The notes: generated from the letters alone by a model not told the origin. DNA of 64,000 nt from Hephaestia caeni (GCF_003550065.1 NZ_QXDC01000006.1:92590-156589); one strand, 5' to 3'. Positions 8,230 to 17,238 are shown, numbered from the stretch's first letter. A program made the numbers and translations.

Positions 8230-9192
8230 ATGGCTCGCAAGAAGATCGCGCTGATCGGCGCCGGCATGATCGGCGGCACGCTCGCCCACCTCGCCGCGAT
8301 GAAGGAACTGGGCGATATCGTCCTGTTCGACATCGCCGAGGGCATTCCCCAGGGCAAGGCGCTCGATCTCGCGCAAGCGGGCCCGCCCGAGGGCTTCGAC
8401 GCCGGGCTCAAGGGCACCAACGATTACGCCGATATCGCCGGCGCCGACGTGTGCATCGTCACCGCCGGCGTGCCGCGCAAGCCCGGCATGAGCCGCGACG
8501 ACCTGCTCGGCATCAATCTCAAGGTGATGAAGTCGGTCGGCGAGGGCATCAAGGCCCATGCTCCGAACGCTTTCGTGATCTGCATCACCAACCCGCTCGA
8601 CGCGATGGTGTGGGCGCTGCGCGAATATTCGGGGCTGCCGCACGACAAGATCGTCGGCATGGCGGGCGTGCTGGACAGCTCGCGCTTCCGCCACTTCCTC
8701 GCCGAGGAATTCGACGTTTCGGTCGAGGACGTCACCGCCTTCGTGCTCGGCGGCCACGGCGACACGATGGTGCCGGTGGTCGAATATTCGACCGTCGCGG
8801 GCATCCCGGTGCCCGATCTCATCAAGATGGGCTGGTCCACCCAGGAGAAGATCGACGCGATCGTCCAGCGCACCCGCTCGGGCGGCGGCGAGATCGTTGG
8901 GCTCTTGAAGACCGGCAGCGCCTTCTACGCGCCCGCGACCAGCGCGATCGTGATGGCCGAGAGCTACCTCAAGGACAAGAAGCGGCTGCTCCCCTGCGCG
9001 GCGCATCTGACGGGCCAGTACGGCGTCGATGACCTGTATGTTGGCGTGCCGGTGGTGATCGGCGCGAACGGCGTCGAGCGCGTCGTCGAGATCGCATTGA
9101 ACGCCGAGGCCAAGGCGGGCTTCGACAAGTCGGTCGCCGCGGTCAAGGATCTGCTGGTGGCGTGCAAGGGGATCGACGGAGGGCTGAAGTAG
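8230..9192 (+). CDS. mdh: Malate dehydrogenase (LDH-like type)
   Basis: A 320-residue NAD-dependent enzyme that interconverts malate and oxaloacetate in the TCA cycle. The Rossmann motif IALIGAGMIGGTLAHL is at about 6-21, the substrate-loop Arg lies in GVPRKPGMSRDD, and the catalytic His is in GGHGDTMVP (about 176). ATG at 8230 is chosen over an upstream in-frame TTG because GGAGGAGA (8217-8224) is correctly spaced and homologues begin MARKKIALIGAG. It starts the mdh-sucD-sucA-sucB-lpd run. Unusually, a small GIY-YIG element, not sucC, follows it. Confidence 0.97.
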   Translation: MARKKIALIGAGMIGGTLAHLAAMKELGDIVLFDIAEGIPQGKALDLAQAGPPEGFDAGLKGTNDYADIAGADVCIVTAGVPRKPGMSRDDLLGINLKVMKSVGEGIKAHAPNAFVICITNPLDAMVWALREYSGLPHDKIVGMAGVLDSSRFRHFLAEEFDVSVEDVTAFVLGGHGDTMVPVVEYSTVAGIPVPDLIKMGWSTQEKIDAIVQRTRSGGGEIVGLLKTGSAFYAPATSAIVMAESYLKDKKRLLPCAAHLTGQYGVDDLYVGVPVVIGANGVERVVEIALNAEAKAGFDKSVAAVKDLLVACKGIDGGLK

Positions 9193-9203
9193 GGAGTTGA
9201 ACG

Positions 9204-9583
9204 ACCACCCCGGCGAAGGCCGGGGTCCAGTTGCGGGGCCGCTGCGATGAACGACCAGGCCTGCGTCTACATCATGGCGAGTGCGAGGAACGGCACCTTG
9301 TATCTCGGGTCGACGGTGAGCCTGCCGAGGCGCGTCTGGGGAACATCGCAACGGCGTTGTCGACGGGTTCACGAAGCAATACGGTTGCAAGCGCCTGGTC
9401 TGGTTCGAGGTGCTCGGCAGTTGGGAAGCGGCTCGCGAGCGCGAGCGGCAGATGAAGGAATGGAAGCGCGCCTGGAAGGTGCGGGAGATCGAAGGGCTCA
9501 ATCCCGGTTGGGATGATCTGTACGATCGTATCGCACAACCATGACCGCCTTCCCGACTGGACCCCGGCCTGCGCCGGGGTGGT
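9204..9583. mobile_element. REP-bounded GIY-YIG element (inactive copy)
   Basis: A 28-bp sequence at 9204-9231 recurs inverted at 9556-9583 with 27 of 28 bases identical. Each copy is itself a hairpin (CCCCGGC/GCCGGGG). The only gene between them is a frameshifted GIY-YIG nuclease. I see no target-site duplication at the outer edges. Size is 380 bp, between mdh and sucD. Confidence 0.65.
9247..9544 (+). pseudogene. GIY-YIG endonuclease-like gene, frameshifted
   Basis: The first frame gives ACVYIMASARNGTLYLGST (GIY- and YIG-equivalent strands) and PRRVW, then runs out. The next frame continues the family pattern as EHRNGVVDGFTKQYG, RLVWFEVL, EAARERERQMKEW and LNPGWDDLYDRI up to the stop at 9542-9544. 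Removing one G from the GGGG at 9338-9341 would restore one frame of about 98 residues, matching UPF0213/YhbQ-type proteins. It is therefore either a recent pseudogene or a sequencing error in a homopolymer. It is bounded by inverted REP palindromes. Confidence 0.8.
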
Positions 9584-9600
9584 AAGGATAGGGAAATTAG

Positions 9601-10485
9601 ATGAGCATCCTCGTCGACAAGAACACCAAGGTCATCACCCAGGGCATGACCGGGGAGACCGGCAGCTTCCATACGCAGGCCGCGCTCGATTACGGCACGC
9701 AGATGGTCGGCGGCGTCACGCCGGGCAAGGGCGGGCAGACGCATATCGGCCTGCCAGTGTTCGATACCGTCGCCGAGGCCAAGGCCAAGACCGGCGCCGA
9801 CGCGAGCGTGATCTACGTGCCGCCGCCCTTCGCCGCCGATTCGATCCTCGAGGCGATCGACGCCGAGGTGCCGCTGATCGTGTGCATCACGGAAGGGATT
9901 CCGGTGCTCGACATGGTCAAGGTCAAGCGCGCGCTCTCGGGTTCGAAATCGCGGCTGATCGGCCCGAACTGCCCCGGCGTGCTGACGCCGGGCGAATGCA
10001 AGATCGGCATCATGCCGGGCAGCATCTTCTCGAAGGGTTCGGTCGGTGTCGTGTCGCGCTCGGGTACGCTGACCTATGAGGCGGTGTTCCAGACCACCAA
10101 TGCGGGGCTGGGCCAGACCACCGCGGTCGGCATCGGCGGCGATCCCGTCAACGGCACCAACTTCATCGACGTGCTCGAACTGTTTCTTGCCGATGAGGCG
10201 ACCAAATCGATCATCATGATCGGTGAGATCGGCGGCTCGGCCGAGGAAGAGGCGGCGCAGTTCCTGAAGGACGAGGCCAAGCGCGGACGCAAGAAGCCGA
10301 TGGCGGGCTTCATCGCGGGGCGCACCGCGCCTCCCGGACGGCGCATGGGCCATGCCGGGGCGATCGTCTCGGGCGGCCAGGGCGGCGCCGAAGACAAGAT
10401 CGCGGCGATGGAATCGGCCGGGATCAAGGTGGCGGACAGCCCCAGCGAACTGGGCTCGACGCTGGTCGAGGTATTGAAGCGATGA
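9601..10485 (+). CDS. sucD: Succinate-CoA ligase subunit alpha
   Basis: A 294-residue alpha subunit of succinyl-CoA synthetase, making ATP or GTP from succinyl-CoA. The CoA-binding Rossmann domain is N-terminal (VITQGMTGETGSFHT). The phosphorylated active-site His is in GRRMGHAGAIVSGGQG near 245. LIGPNCPGV and GIGGDPVNGTNF are conserved. The start follows a weak purine stretch (AGGGAAATTAG). Its beta partner sucC is not next to it or elsewhere in the window. Confidence 0.97.
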   Translation: MSILVDKNTKVITQGMTGETGSFHTQAALDYGTQMVGGVTPGKGGQTHIGLPVFDTVAEAKAKTGADASVIYVPPPFAADSILEAIDAEVPLIVCITEGIPVLDMVKVKRALSGSKSRLIGPNCPGVLTPGECKIGIMPGSIFSKGSVGVVSRSGTLTYEAVFQTTNAGLGQTTAVGIGGDPVNGTNFIDVLELFLADEATKSIIMIGEIGGSAEEEAAQFLKDEAKRGRKKPMAGFIAGRTAPPGRRMGHAGAIVSGGQGGAEDKIAAMESAGIKVADSPSELGSTLVEVLKR

Positions 10486-10489
10486 GCGC

Positions 10490-10533
10490 GCGCCCGGCGA
10501 TGTAGGCCGGGCGCCATCTTCCGGCCTTGCCGG
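10490..10533. repeat. Hairpins in the sucD-sucA gap
   Basis: GCGCCCGGC (10490-10498) pairs with GCCGGGCGC (10506-10514) across a 7-base loop. A second smaller stem CCGGC/GCCGG follows at 10521-10533. No T-run follows, so read-through into sucA is likely. It may be a REP relative or an RNA-processing element. Confidence 0.5.
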
Positions 10534-10549
10534 GCATTGGAGACGGGCC

Positions 10550-13480
10550 GTGGGTTACGAAGGTCAGGATTTCAGTGAGATCGCCGGCGGGGTCAGCCCC
10601 GCTTTCGTCGAAACGCTCTACCGGCGTTTCCAGAGCGACCCCGCAAGCGTCGAGCCCGGCTGGCGCGCCTGGTTCGAGGGGCTCGAATCGGCCGTCACCG
10701 GGCCGAGCTGGCAGCAGCCCGCCTGGCCGCTCGCGACCACCGACGATCTCACCTCGGCGCTCGATCCGACCCAGAGCGAGCCCGCGCCGGCGCCCGCCAA
10801 GGGCGGCAAGCCGGCGCCTGCGTCGGCGGCGCCCGCGAGCCAGGATGCGATCCTCAAGGCGGCCGACGCCTCGATCCGCGCGATGATGCTGATCCGCACC
10901 TATCGCGTGCGCGGGCACCTCGCCGCCAATCTCGATCCGCTGGGGCTCTCCGAACACGAGATGCCAGACGATCTGCGGATCGATTATCACGGCTTCGCGG
11001 CCAGCGAGCTTGACGAGAAAATCTATCTCGGCGGCTATCTCGGCCTGCAATATGCGACCTTGCGCGAGATCGTCGACATTCTGCGCCGCAATTATTGCGG
11101 CCATGTCGGCCTCGAATACATGCACATTTCCGATGTCGAGGAACGCCGCTTCCTCCAGGATCGGATGGAGGGCAAGGACAAGGCGATCGAGTTCACCCGC
11201 GAGGGCAAGGAAGCGATCCTCGCCAAGGTGATCGAGGCCGAGCAGTACGAGAAGTTCCTCGGCAAGAAATATGTCGGCACCAAGCGTTTCGGGCTCGACG
11301 GCGGGGAAAGCATGATCCCCGCGCTCGAAAGCGTGATCAAATACGGCGGCCAGTACGGCGTGCGCGAGATCGTGTTCGGCATGGCGCATCGCGGCCGGCT
11401 CAACGTGCTCGCCAACGTGATGGGCAAGCCCTATCGCGCGATCTTCCACGAATTCTCGGGCGGCTCGTCCAACCCCGAGGATGTCGGCGGCTCGGGCGAC
11501 GTCAAATATCATCTCGGCACCTCGACCGATCGGGAATTCGACGGCATCAGCGTCCATATGTCGCTGGTCGCCAACCCCTCGCACCTCGAGGCGGAGGATC
11601 CGGTTGTCCTCGGCAAAGTCCGCGCGATCCAGACGATCGCGAACGATCTCGACGCGCACAAGGCGTCGCTTCCCGTGCTCATCCACGGCGACGCGGCGTT
11701 CGCGGGGCAGGGGATCGTGTGGGAATGCTTCGGCTTCTCGGGGCTCCCCGGCTACAATACCGGGGGCTGCATCCACTTCGTCATCAACAACCAGATCGGC
11801 TTCACGACGAGCCCCAAGTTCGCGCGCTCCTCGCCCTATCCGTCGGATGTGGCGAAGGGCGTTCAGGCGCCGATCTTCCACGTCAACGGCGACGATCCCG
11901 AGGCGGTGACCTTCGCCTGCAAGATGGCGATCGAGTTCCGCCAGAAATTCCACCGCGATATCGTCATCGACATGTGGTGCTATCGCCGCTTCGGCCATAA
12001 CGAGGGCGACGAGCCGAGCTTCACCCAGCCGCTGATGTACAAGGCGATCAAGAAGCATCCGGGTGTCGCCGAGGTCTACGGCGCGCGGCTGATCGCGGAA
12101 GGCGTGGTCGATCAGGGCTGGATCGACGAGCGCATCAAGCAGTTCACGACGCTGTTCGAAGGCGAGTTCGAGGCGGGGCAGAGCTATCTGCCCAACAAGG
12201 CGGACTGGTTCGCCGGCCGCTGGTCGGGGCTGCACGCGCCCGCCGATGCCGAAACCGCGCGCCGCAACGTCGAGACGGGAATCGATAGGAAATTGTTCGA
12301 TGCGCTCGGCCGCACGCTGACGACGGTTCCCGACAGCATCCAGATCCACAAGACGCTGGGCCGCGTGCTCGACGCCAAACGCGAGATGTTCACGAGCGGC
12401 GAACATTTCGATTGGGCGACGGGCGAGGCGCTGGCGTTCGGATCGCTGCTCTCGGAAGGCTATGGCGTCCGCCTGTCGGGCCAGGATTCGGGGCGCGGCA
12501 CCTTCTCGCAACGCCATGCGGTGTGGGTCGATCAGACCGACGAGCACGAATATGTGCCGCTCGATCACGTCGAGCACGGCCGTTTCGAGGTGCTCGACAG
12601 CCCGCTCTCCGAATATGGCGTGCTCGGCTTCGAATACGGCTATGCGCTTGCCGATCCGAAGACGCTGGTGCTCTGGGAAGCCCAGTTCGGCGATTTCGCC
12701 AACGGCGCGCAGATCATGATCGATCAGTTCATCGCCGCCGGCGAGGCCAAGTGGCTGCGCGCCAACGGCCTCGTGCTGCTGCTGCCGCATGGGTATGAAG
12801 GGCAGGGGCCGGAACACTCGTCGGCGCGGCTCGAACGCTATCTCCAGCTCTGCGCGCAGGATAATATGCAGGTCGCCAACTGCACCACGCCGGCGAACTA
12901 TTTCCACCTGCTGCGCCGGCAGATGCACCGGCCGTTCCGCAAGCCGCTGATCATCATGACGCCCAAGTCGCTGCTGCGGCACAAGATGGCGGTGTCGAAG
13001 GCGGAGGACTTCCTCGGCGACAGCCACTTCCGCCGCATCCTTTCCGATCCGGCGGCGCCGGCGGACAAGGAGACGAAGCGGCTGGTGCTGTGCTCGGGCA
13101 AGGTCGCCTACGACCTCATGGAGGCGCGCGACGCCGCCGGTGACAAGAACACCCAGATCGTCCGCATCGAGCAGCTCTATCCCTTCCCGGGCGAACCGCT
13201 CACGGTGCGCCTCAAGAAGATGCCCAATCTCGAAGACGTGGTGTGGGCGCAGGAGGAGCCGAAGAACAACGGCGCCTGGTTCCTCGCCGAACCGTTCATC
13301 GAACAATGCCTCGCCGACGCCGGGGCGCCGGTGGCGCGCGCGCGCTATGCCGGCCGTACCGCAGCGGCGTCACCTGCGACCGGCCTCATGAAACGGCACC
13401 AGATGGAACAGGGCGCGTTGGTCGCAGATGCGCTCGGCCACAATGTCCGCGAGGAAATACGGCGGAAGCGCAAGGGTTGA
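10550..13480 (+). CDS. sucA: 2-oxoglutarate dehydrogenase E1 component
   Basis: A 976-residue thiamine-diphosphate-dependent E1 that decarboxylates 2-oxoglutarate and passes the succinyl group to SucB. The N-terminal tail (VSPAFVETLYRRFQSDP) is the E2-binding segment. An Ala/Pro linker spans about 75-100. The core contains GMAHRGRLNVLANV, HGDAAFAGQGIVWE and the TPP-magnesium region FGHNEGDEPSF. The C-terminal half has GQDSGRGTFSQRHAV and LLLPHGYEGQGPEHSS. Start is GTG at 10550 with GGAGA 8 bases upstream. Long antisense frames across this gene are shadows. Confidence 0.97.
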   Translation: MGYEGQDFSEIAGGVSPAFVETLYRRFQSDPASVEPGWRAWFEGLESAVTGPSWQQPAWPLATTDDLTSALDPTQSEPAPAPAKGGKPAPASAAPASQDAILKAADASIRAMMLIRTYRVRGHLAANLDPLGLSEHEMPDDLRIDYHGFAASELDEKIYLGGYLGLQYATLREIVDILRRNYCGHVGLEYMHISDVEERRFLQDRMEGKDKAIEFTREGKEAILAKVIEAEQYEKFLGKKYVGTKRFGLDGGESMIPALESVIKYGGQYGVREIVFGMAHRGRLNVLANVMGKPYRAIFHEFSGGSSNPEDVGGSGDVKYHLGTSTDREFDGISVHMSLVANPSHLEAEDPVVLGKVRAIQTIANDLDAHKASLPVLIHGDAAFAGQGIVWECFGFSGLPGYNTGGCIHFVINNQIGFTTSPKFARSSPYPSDVAKGVQAPIFHVNGDDPEAVTFACKMAIEFRQKFHRDIVIDMWCYRRFGHNEGDEPSFTQPLMYKAIKKHPGVAEVYGARLIAEGVVDQGWIDERIKQFTTLFEGEFEAGQSYLPNKADWFAGRWSGLHAPADAETARRNVETGIDRKLFDALGRTLTTVPDSIQIHKTLGRVLDAKREMFTSGEHFDWATGEALAFGSLLSEGYGVRLSGQDSGRGTFSQRHAVWVDQTDEHEYVPLDHVEHGRFEVLDSPLSEYGVLGFEYGYALADPKTLVLWEAQFGDFANGAQIMIDQFIAAGEAKWLRANGLVLLLPHGYEGQGPEHSSARLERYLQLCAQDNMQVANCTTPANYFHLLRRQMHRPFRKPLIIMTPKSLLRHKMAVSKAEDFLGDSHFRRILSDPAAPADKETKRLVLCSGKVAYDLMEARDAAGDKNTQIVRIEQLYPFPGEPLTVRLKKMPNLEDVVWAQEEPKNNGAWFLAEPFIEQCLADAGAPVARARYAGRTAAASPATGLMKRHQMEQGALVADALGHNVREEIRRKRKG

Positions 13481-13486
13481 GTTTTA

Positions 13487-13550
13487 CGTCACGCCAGCGG
13501 AAGCTGGGGTCTCCCGATTACTACAAGGTTCCGGCGTCCGCCGGATGACG
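13487..13550. repeat. REP-like pair between sucA and sucB
   Basis: A palindrome starting CGTCACGCCAGC (13487) is followed by an oppositely oriented one ending GGATGACG (13550). Both have short hairpin stems and the CGTCA/TGACG outer borders of the other REP elements, though the pair is degenerate. Confidence 0.65.
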
Positions 13551-13559
13551 AGGTAGAGA

Positions 13560-14819
13560 ATGACCGAAGTCAAAGTCCCCACGTTGGGTGAATCGATCAC
13601 CGAAGCGACGCTCGGCGAATGGCTCAAGCAGCCCGGCGACGCGATCGCGGCCGACGAGCCGATCGCGAGCCTCGAAACCGACAAGGTGTCGGTCGAGGTG
13701 CCCTCGCCGGTCGCGGGCGTGATGGGTGAGCATAAGGTCGCGGTGGGCGACACGGTTGAGGTCGGCGCGGTGATCGGCGTGGTCGAGGAAGGCGCGGGCG
13801 GCGCCAAGGCCAGCCCGGCGCCCGCCGCGAGTCCGGCGCCCGCGCCCGAGGCCGCGCCCGCGCCGGCTCCCAAGGCTGCTGCTGCCCCCGCCGCGCCGCC
13901 GCCGGCGCCCACCGACAATGTCGAGGCAGCGGCGTTGTCGCCGTCGGTTCGTCGCGCAGTGCTCGAATTCGGGGTCGATCCGGCGACGATCACCGGCACC
14001 GGCAAGGACGGCCGGATCACCAAGGATGACGTCGTTGCCGCCGCGCAGAAGGGCGGCTCGACCGCGCCTGCCGCTGCTGCGAGCCCGGCGCCGGCCGCTT
14101 CCGCTGCCGCCGCGCCCGAGCGCAAGGAAGAGCGCGTCCGCATGACGCGCGTGCGCCAAACGATCGCCAGGCGCCTCAAGGAAGCGCAGAACACCGCGGC
14201 GATGCTCACCACGTTCAACGACGTCGACATGACGGCGGTGATCGCGGCGCGCACCAAGTACAAGGAATTGTTCGAAAAGAAGCACGGTGTCCGGCTGGGC
14301 TTCATGGGCTTCTTCGCCAAGGCCGCGTGCCTCGCCTTGAAGGACGTGCCGAACGTCAACGCCTCGATCGACGGCGAGGAGATCGTCTACCACGATTATG
14401 CCGACATCTCGGTCGCGGTCTCCGCGCCGCAGGGGCTGGTGGTGCCGGTGGTGCGCGATGCCGACAAGCTCTCGGTCGCCGATATCGAGCGCACGATCGG
14501 CGATTTCGGCAAGCGGGCCAAGGACGGCACGCTCAAGATGGAGGAGATGAAGGGGGGTACCTTCACCATTTCCAACGGCGGCGTGTTCGGCTCGCTGCTC
14601 TCGACCCCGATCATCAACCCGCCGCAGAGCGCGGTGCTGGGTTTGCACCGCATCGAGGATCGCCCGGTGGTGGTGAACGGCGAGATCGTGATCCGCCCGA
14701 TGATGTATCTTGCGCTCAGCTACGACCACCGCCTGGTCGACGGCCGCGAGGCGGTGACCTTCCTCGTCGCGCTCAAGAACGCGATCGAGGATCCGACGCG
14801 GATTTTGATCGACCTGTAA
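13560..14819 (+). CDS. sucB: Dihydrolipoyllysine-residue succinyltransferase (2-oxoglutarate dehydrogenase E2)
   Basis: A 419-residue E2 core. The lipoyl domain (1-77) has the lipoylated Lys in ETDKVSVEVPSP (Lys about 42). An Ala/Pro linker follows, then the E1/E3-binding domain (about 122-155, LSPSVRRAVLEFGVD), a second Ala/Pro linker, and the catalytic domain (about 190-419) with the active-site His in SYDHRLVDGREA. It transfers succinyl from E1 to CoA. ATG at 13560 follows GAGGTAGAGA. Upstream sucA and downstream lpd supply E1 and E3. Confidence 0.97.
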   Translation: MTEVKVPTLGESITEATLGEWLKQPGDAIAADEPIASLETDKVSVEVPSPVAGVMGEHKVAVGDTVEVGAVIGVVEEGAGGAKASPAPAASPAPAPEAAPAPAPKAAAAPAAPPPAPTDNVEAAALSPSVRRAVLEFGVDPATITGTGKDGRITKDDVVAAAQKGGSTAPAAAASPAPAASAAAAPERKEERVRMTRVRQTIARRLKEAQNTAAMLTTFNDVDMTAVIAARTKYKELFEKKHGVRLGFMGFFAKAACLALKDVPNVNASIDGEEIVYHDYADISVAVSAPQGLVVPVVRDADKLSVADIERTIGDFGKRAKDGTLKMEEMKGGTFTISNGGVFGSLLSTPIINPPQSAVLGLHRIEDRPVVVNGEIVIRPMMYLALSYDHRLVDGREAVTFLVALKNAIEDPTRILIDL

Positions 14820-14842
14820 CTTTTTTCGAGAACACCCATCTT

Positions 14843-14925
14843 CCGTTCGTGCTGAGCTTGTCGAAGCACCGTTCTTTTCTCGATCGGAAGAAAGTACGGC
14901 CCTTCGACAAGCTCAGGGCGAACGG
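14843..14925. repeat. Long REP-type hairpin between sucB and lpd
   Basis: The element starts CCGTTCGTGCTGAGCTTGTC at 14843 and ends in its imperfect inverse, CTTCGACAAGCTCAGGGCG then AACGG, at 14925. The whole 83 bases fold as one long imperfect hairpin. This core is a common intergenic repeat type in sphingomonads. The right edge ACGGAG doubles as the Shine-Dalgarno of lpd. Confidence 0.85.
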
Positions 14926-14933
14926 AGTTTGGA

Positions 14934-16331
14934 ATGGCTGACCAGCAATACGACTATGACGTCCTCGTGATCGGTGCCGGGCCGGGCGGCTATGTCGCGG
15001 CGATCCGCGCGGCGCAACTGGGCCTCAAGACGGCGTGCGCGGAAAGCCGCGAGACGCTGGGCGGCACCTGCCTCAACGTCGGCTGTATCCCGTCGAAGGC
15101 GATGCTCCACGCATCCGAATATTTCGAGGCGGCGGCCGGCGGCGCGATGGCCAAGCTGGGCATCAAGGTGACGCCCGAACTGGACCTCGGCGCGATGCAC
15201 GGCCAGCGTACCGACGCGGTCAAGCAGCTCACCGGCGGCATCGAATTCCTGTTCAAGAAGAACAAGGTGACCTGGCTCAAGGGCAAGGCGAGCTTCGAGG
15301 ACGCGCGCACGGTTTCGGTCGGCAAGGACAAGGTGACGGCGAAGAACATCGTCATCGCCACCGGCTCGTCGGTGACGCCGCTGCCGGGCGTCGAGATCGA
15401 CCAGAAGGTGGTGGTCGATTCCACCGGCGCGCTCGAACTGCCCAAGGTGCCCGAGCATATGGTCGTGATCGGCGGCGGGGTGATCGGGCTCGAACTCGGC
15501 AGCGTCTGGCGGCGGCTCGGCGCCAAGGTGACGTGCATCGAATTTCTCGATCAGATCCTGCCCGGCTTCGACGGCGAGGTCCGCAAGGAAGCCAACAAGA
15601 TTTTCAAGAAGCAGGGCGTCGAGTTCAAGCTCGGCACCAAGGTCACCGGGGTCGCGGTCAAGGGCAAGAAGGCGACCGTCACCATCGAACCCGCGAAGGG
15701 CGGCGAGGCGGAGACGATCACCGCCGATTGCGTCCTGGTGTCGATCGGCCGCAAGCCCAATACCGACGGGCTCGGGCTCGACAAGATCGGGCTGGAGACC
15801 AACCAGCGCGGCCAGATCGAGACCGATCACGATTTCGCAACCAGGGTCGCCGGCGTCTGGGCGATCGGCGACGTCATTCCGGGGCCGATGCTCGCGCACA
15901 AGGCCGAGGACGAAGGCATCGCGGTCGCCGAGAACATTGCCGGGCAGACCGGCATCGTGAACCACGACGTGATCCCGAGCGTGGTCTACACCTGGCCCGA
16001 GATCGCCGGGGTCGGCCTCACCGAGGAGGCGGCGAAGGAGAAGGGCGAGGTCAAGGTCGGCAAGTTCCCGATGCTTGCCAACAGCCGCGCCAAGACCAAC
16101 CACGAGCCCGACGGCTTCGTGAAGGTGATCGCCGATGCCAAGACCGATCGCGTGCTCGGCGTGTGGTGCATCGCGAGCGTTGCGGGCACGATGATCGCGC
16201 AGGCCGCGCAGGCGATGGAATTCGGCGCGACGAGCGAGGATATCGCCTATACCTGCCATGCGCACCCGACGCACTCCGAGGCGATCAAGGAAGCCGCGAT
16301 GGCAGTGACGGGGAAGGCGATCCACATCTAG
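14934..16331 (+). CDS. lpdA: Dihydrolipoyl dehydrogenase (2-oxoglutarate dehydrogenase E3)
   Basis: A 465-residue FAD enzyme that reoxidises dihydrolipoamide and reduces NAD. FAD motif VLVIGAGPGGYVAAIRAA begins at about 11. The redox-active disulfide is in GGTCLNVGCIPSKAML (about 43-58). The NAD-binding fold VVIGGGVIGLELGSVWRR is near 180, and the interface His-Glu pair is in HAHPTHSEAIKEA. Its Shine-Dalgarno is supplied by the edge of the preceding REP hairpin. It is probably the E3 for SucAB; a second lpd at 33949 accompanies pyruvate dehydrogenase E2. Confidence 0.97.
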   Translation: MADQQYDYDVLVIGAGPGGYVAAIRAAQLGLKTACAESRETLGGTCLNVGCIPSKAMLHASEYFEAAAGGAMAKLGIKVTPELDLGAMHGQRTDAVKQLTGGIEFLFKKNKVTWLKGKASFEDARTVSVGKDKVTAKNIVIATGSSVTPLPGVEIDQKVVVDSTGALELPKVPEHMVVIGGGVIGLELGSVWRRLGAKVTCIEFLDQILPGFDGEVRKEANKIFKKQGVEFKLGTKVTGVAVKGKKATVTIEPAKGGEAETITADCVLVSIGRKPNTDGLGLDKIGLETNQRGQIETDHDFATRVAGVWAIGDVIPGPMLAHKAEDEGIAVAENIAGQTGIVNHDVIPSVVYTWPEIAGVGLTEEAAKEKGEVKVGKFPMLANSRAKTNHEPDGFVKVIADAKTDRVLGVWCIASVAGTMIAQAAQAMEFGATSEDIAYTCHAHPTHSEAIKEAAMAVTGKAIHI

Positions 16332-16385
16332 CCGGCGCAGGATTTGGCGAAGCTAAATCCGCGCGAACTAGGCTAGACCGGCCGG

Positions 16386-16427
16386 CGGGGCTCCCAGCCC
16401 CGACCGACGGCGCGGCTTTGCCGCGCC
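16386..16427. terminator. Two hairpins after lpd, possible terminator
   Basis: CGGGGCT/AGCCCCG (16386-16402, CCC loop) and GGCGCGGC/GCCGCGCC (16409-16427, TTT loop) lie between convergent lpd and the DUF1275 gene. No T-run follows on either strand, so they may only pause polymerase or protect 3' ends. Confidence 0.45.
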
Positions 16428-16442
16428 GCTACGCCGTCCGCA

Positions 16443-17096
16443 CTAAGCCCCCTCACCACCCCGCGCCAGCACCGCGAGCAGTGCGGCCAGCGCCAGTGCG
16501 CCGCCGGCGCCGAACAACAACGCGTCCAGCCCGTGATCGCCGAGCGTCGTCCCGCCCAGCACGACGCCGCCCGCGAAACCCAGCCACAGCAGCAGATACG
16601 GCACCCACGCCAGCGCGCCGCCCCGGCCCAACAGCGCCTCGGCGAGCTTCTGCCCGACCCGGACCAGCGTTCCGGTCATATAGGTCACCCCGATGCTCAC
16701 CTCGCGGTCGCGCACGAACACGCCGTTTTCCGCGCCCATCGCCGCCGCGAGCAGCAGCAGCGGCACATAGGAATCGGTGAAATGCGCCGCGCCTGCTGCG
16801 ATCGCCAGGCACGTGGCGACCCCGATCATCACCACCGGCTTGCGCCAGCGTTCGAACCGCGCCGAGAGGATCGAAGCGCCCATCACCCCGCACAGGAACG
16901 CAAGGATCAGTGCCCCCGCGTTCCACACATCGGCGGCCGTCCCGGTCGCAAGCCCCACCCCCAGCCGCGTGGTGTTGCCGCTCATGAACGAGGCGAAGAA
17001 GCCGCCGAGGCTGATATAGGCGATCGCGTCGACGAAGCCGGCCAGCACCGCGAGCAGGACGGCCGCGGCGATCATCGGGGTTTGATAATGCTGCAT
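16443..17096 (-). CDS. DUF1275 (YoaK-family) inner-membrane protein
   Basis: About 217 residues, almost entirely hydrophobic with six or so transmembrane segments. The conserved FVDAIAYISLGGFFASFMSGNTTRL near the N-terminus marks the DUF1275/YoaK family; it is quoted here only to residue type level in part: GGFFASFMSGNT is the core. The biochemical role is unknown. ATG at 17096 is chosen (AAAAGG six bases upstream); an in-frame start further out would add 12 charged residues. Convergent with lpd and divergent from the TRIC-like gene. Confidence 0.85.
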   Translation of the reverse strand: MQHYQTPMIAAAVLLAVLAGFVDAIAYISLGGFFASFMSGNTTRLGVGLATGTAADVWNAGALILAFLCGVMGASILSARFERWRKPVVMIGVATCLAIAAGAAHFTDSYVPLLLLAAAMGAENGVFVRDREVSIGVTYMTGTLVRVGQKLAEALLGRGGALAWVPYLLLWLGFAGGVVLGGTTLGDHGLDALLFGAGGALALAALLAVLARGGEGA

Positions 17097-17238
17097 GGGC
17101 GCCTTTTGCCGGGCTCGGCGCGTCGTTTCCACCCCGAAAAATCATCCGCGTCGCTCGCGCGGCCCAGATGCGCCGTCGCGCCGGCATCGTCCAGTATCCA
17201 CCGTTCCCTCGCCCGCGCTGTTGGTCTAGCAAGGCGGG

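Noticed and set aside
6535..10353. 1272-codon open frame on the minus strand across GH2, mdh and sucD
   Set aside because: It is antisense to three well-supported genes, has low-complexity Arg/Ala/His composition typical of shadow frames in GC-rich DNA, and no recognisable domain.
10424..13306. 960-codon minus-strand frame opposite sucA
   Set aside because: Shadow of the strongly biased codon use of sucA; no domain and no ribosome site.
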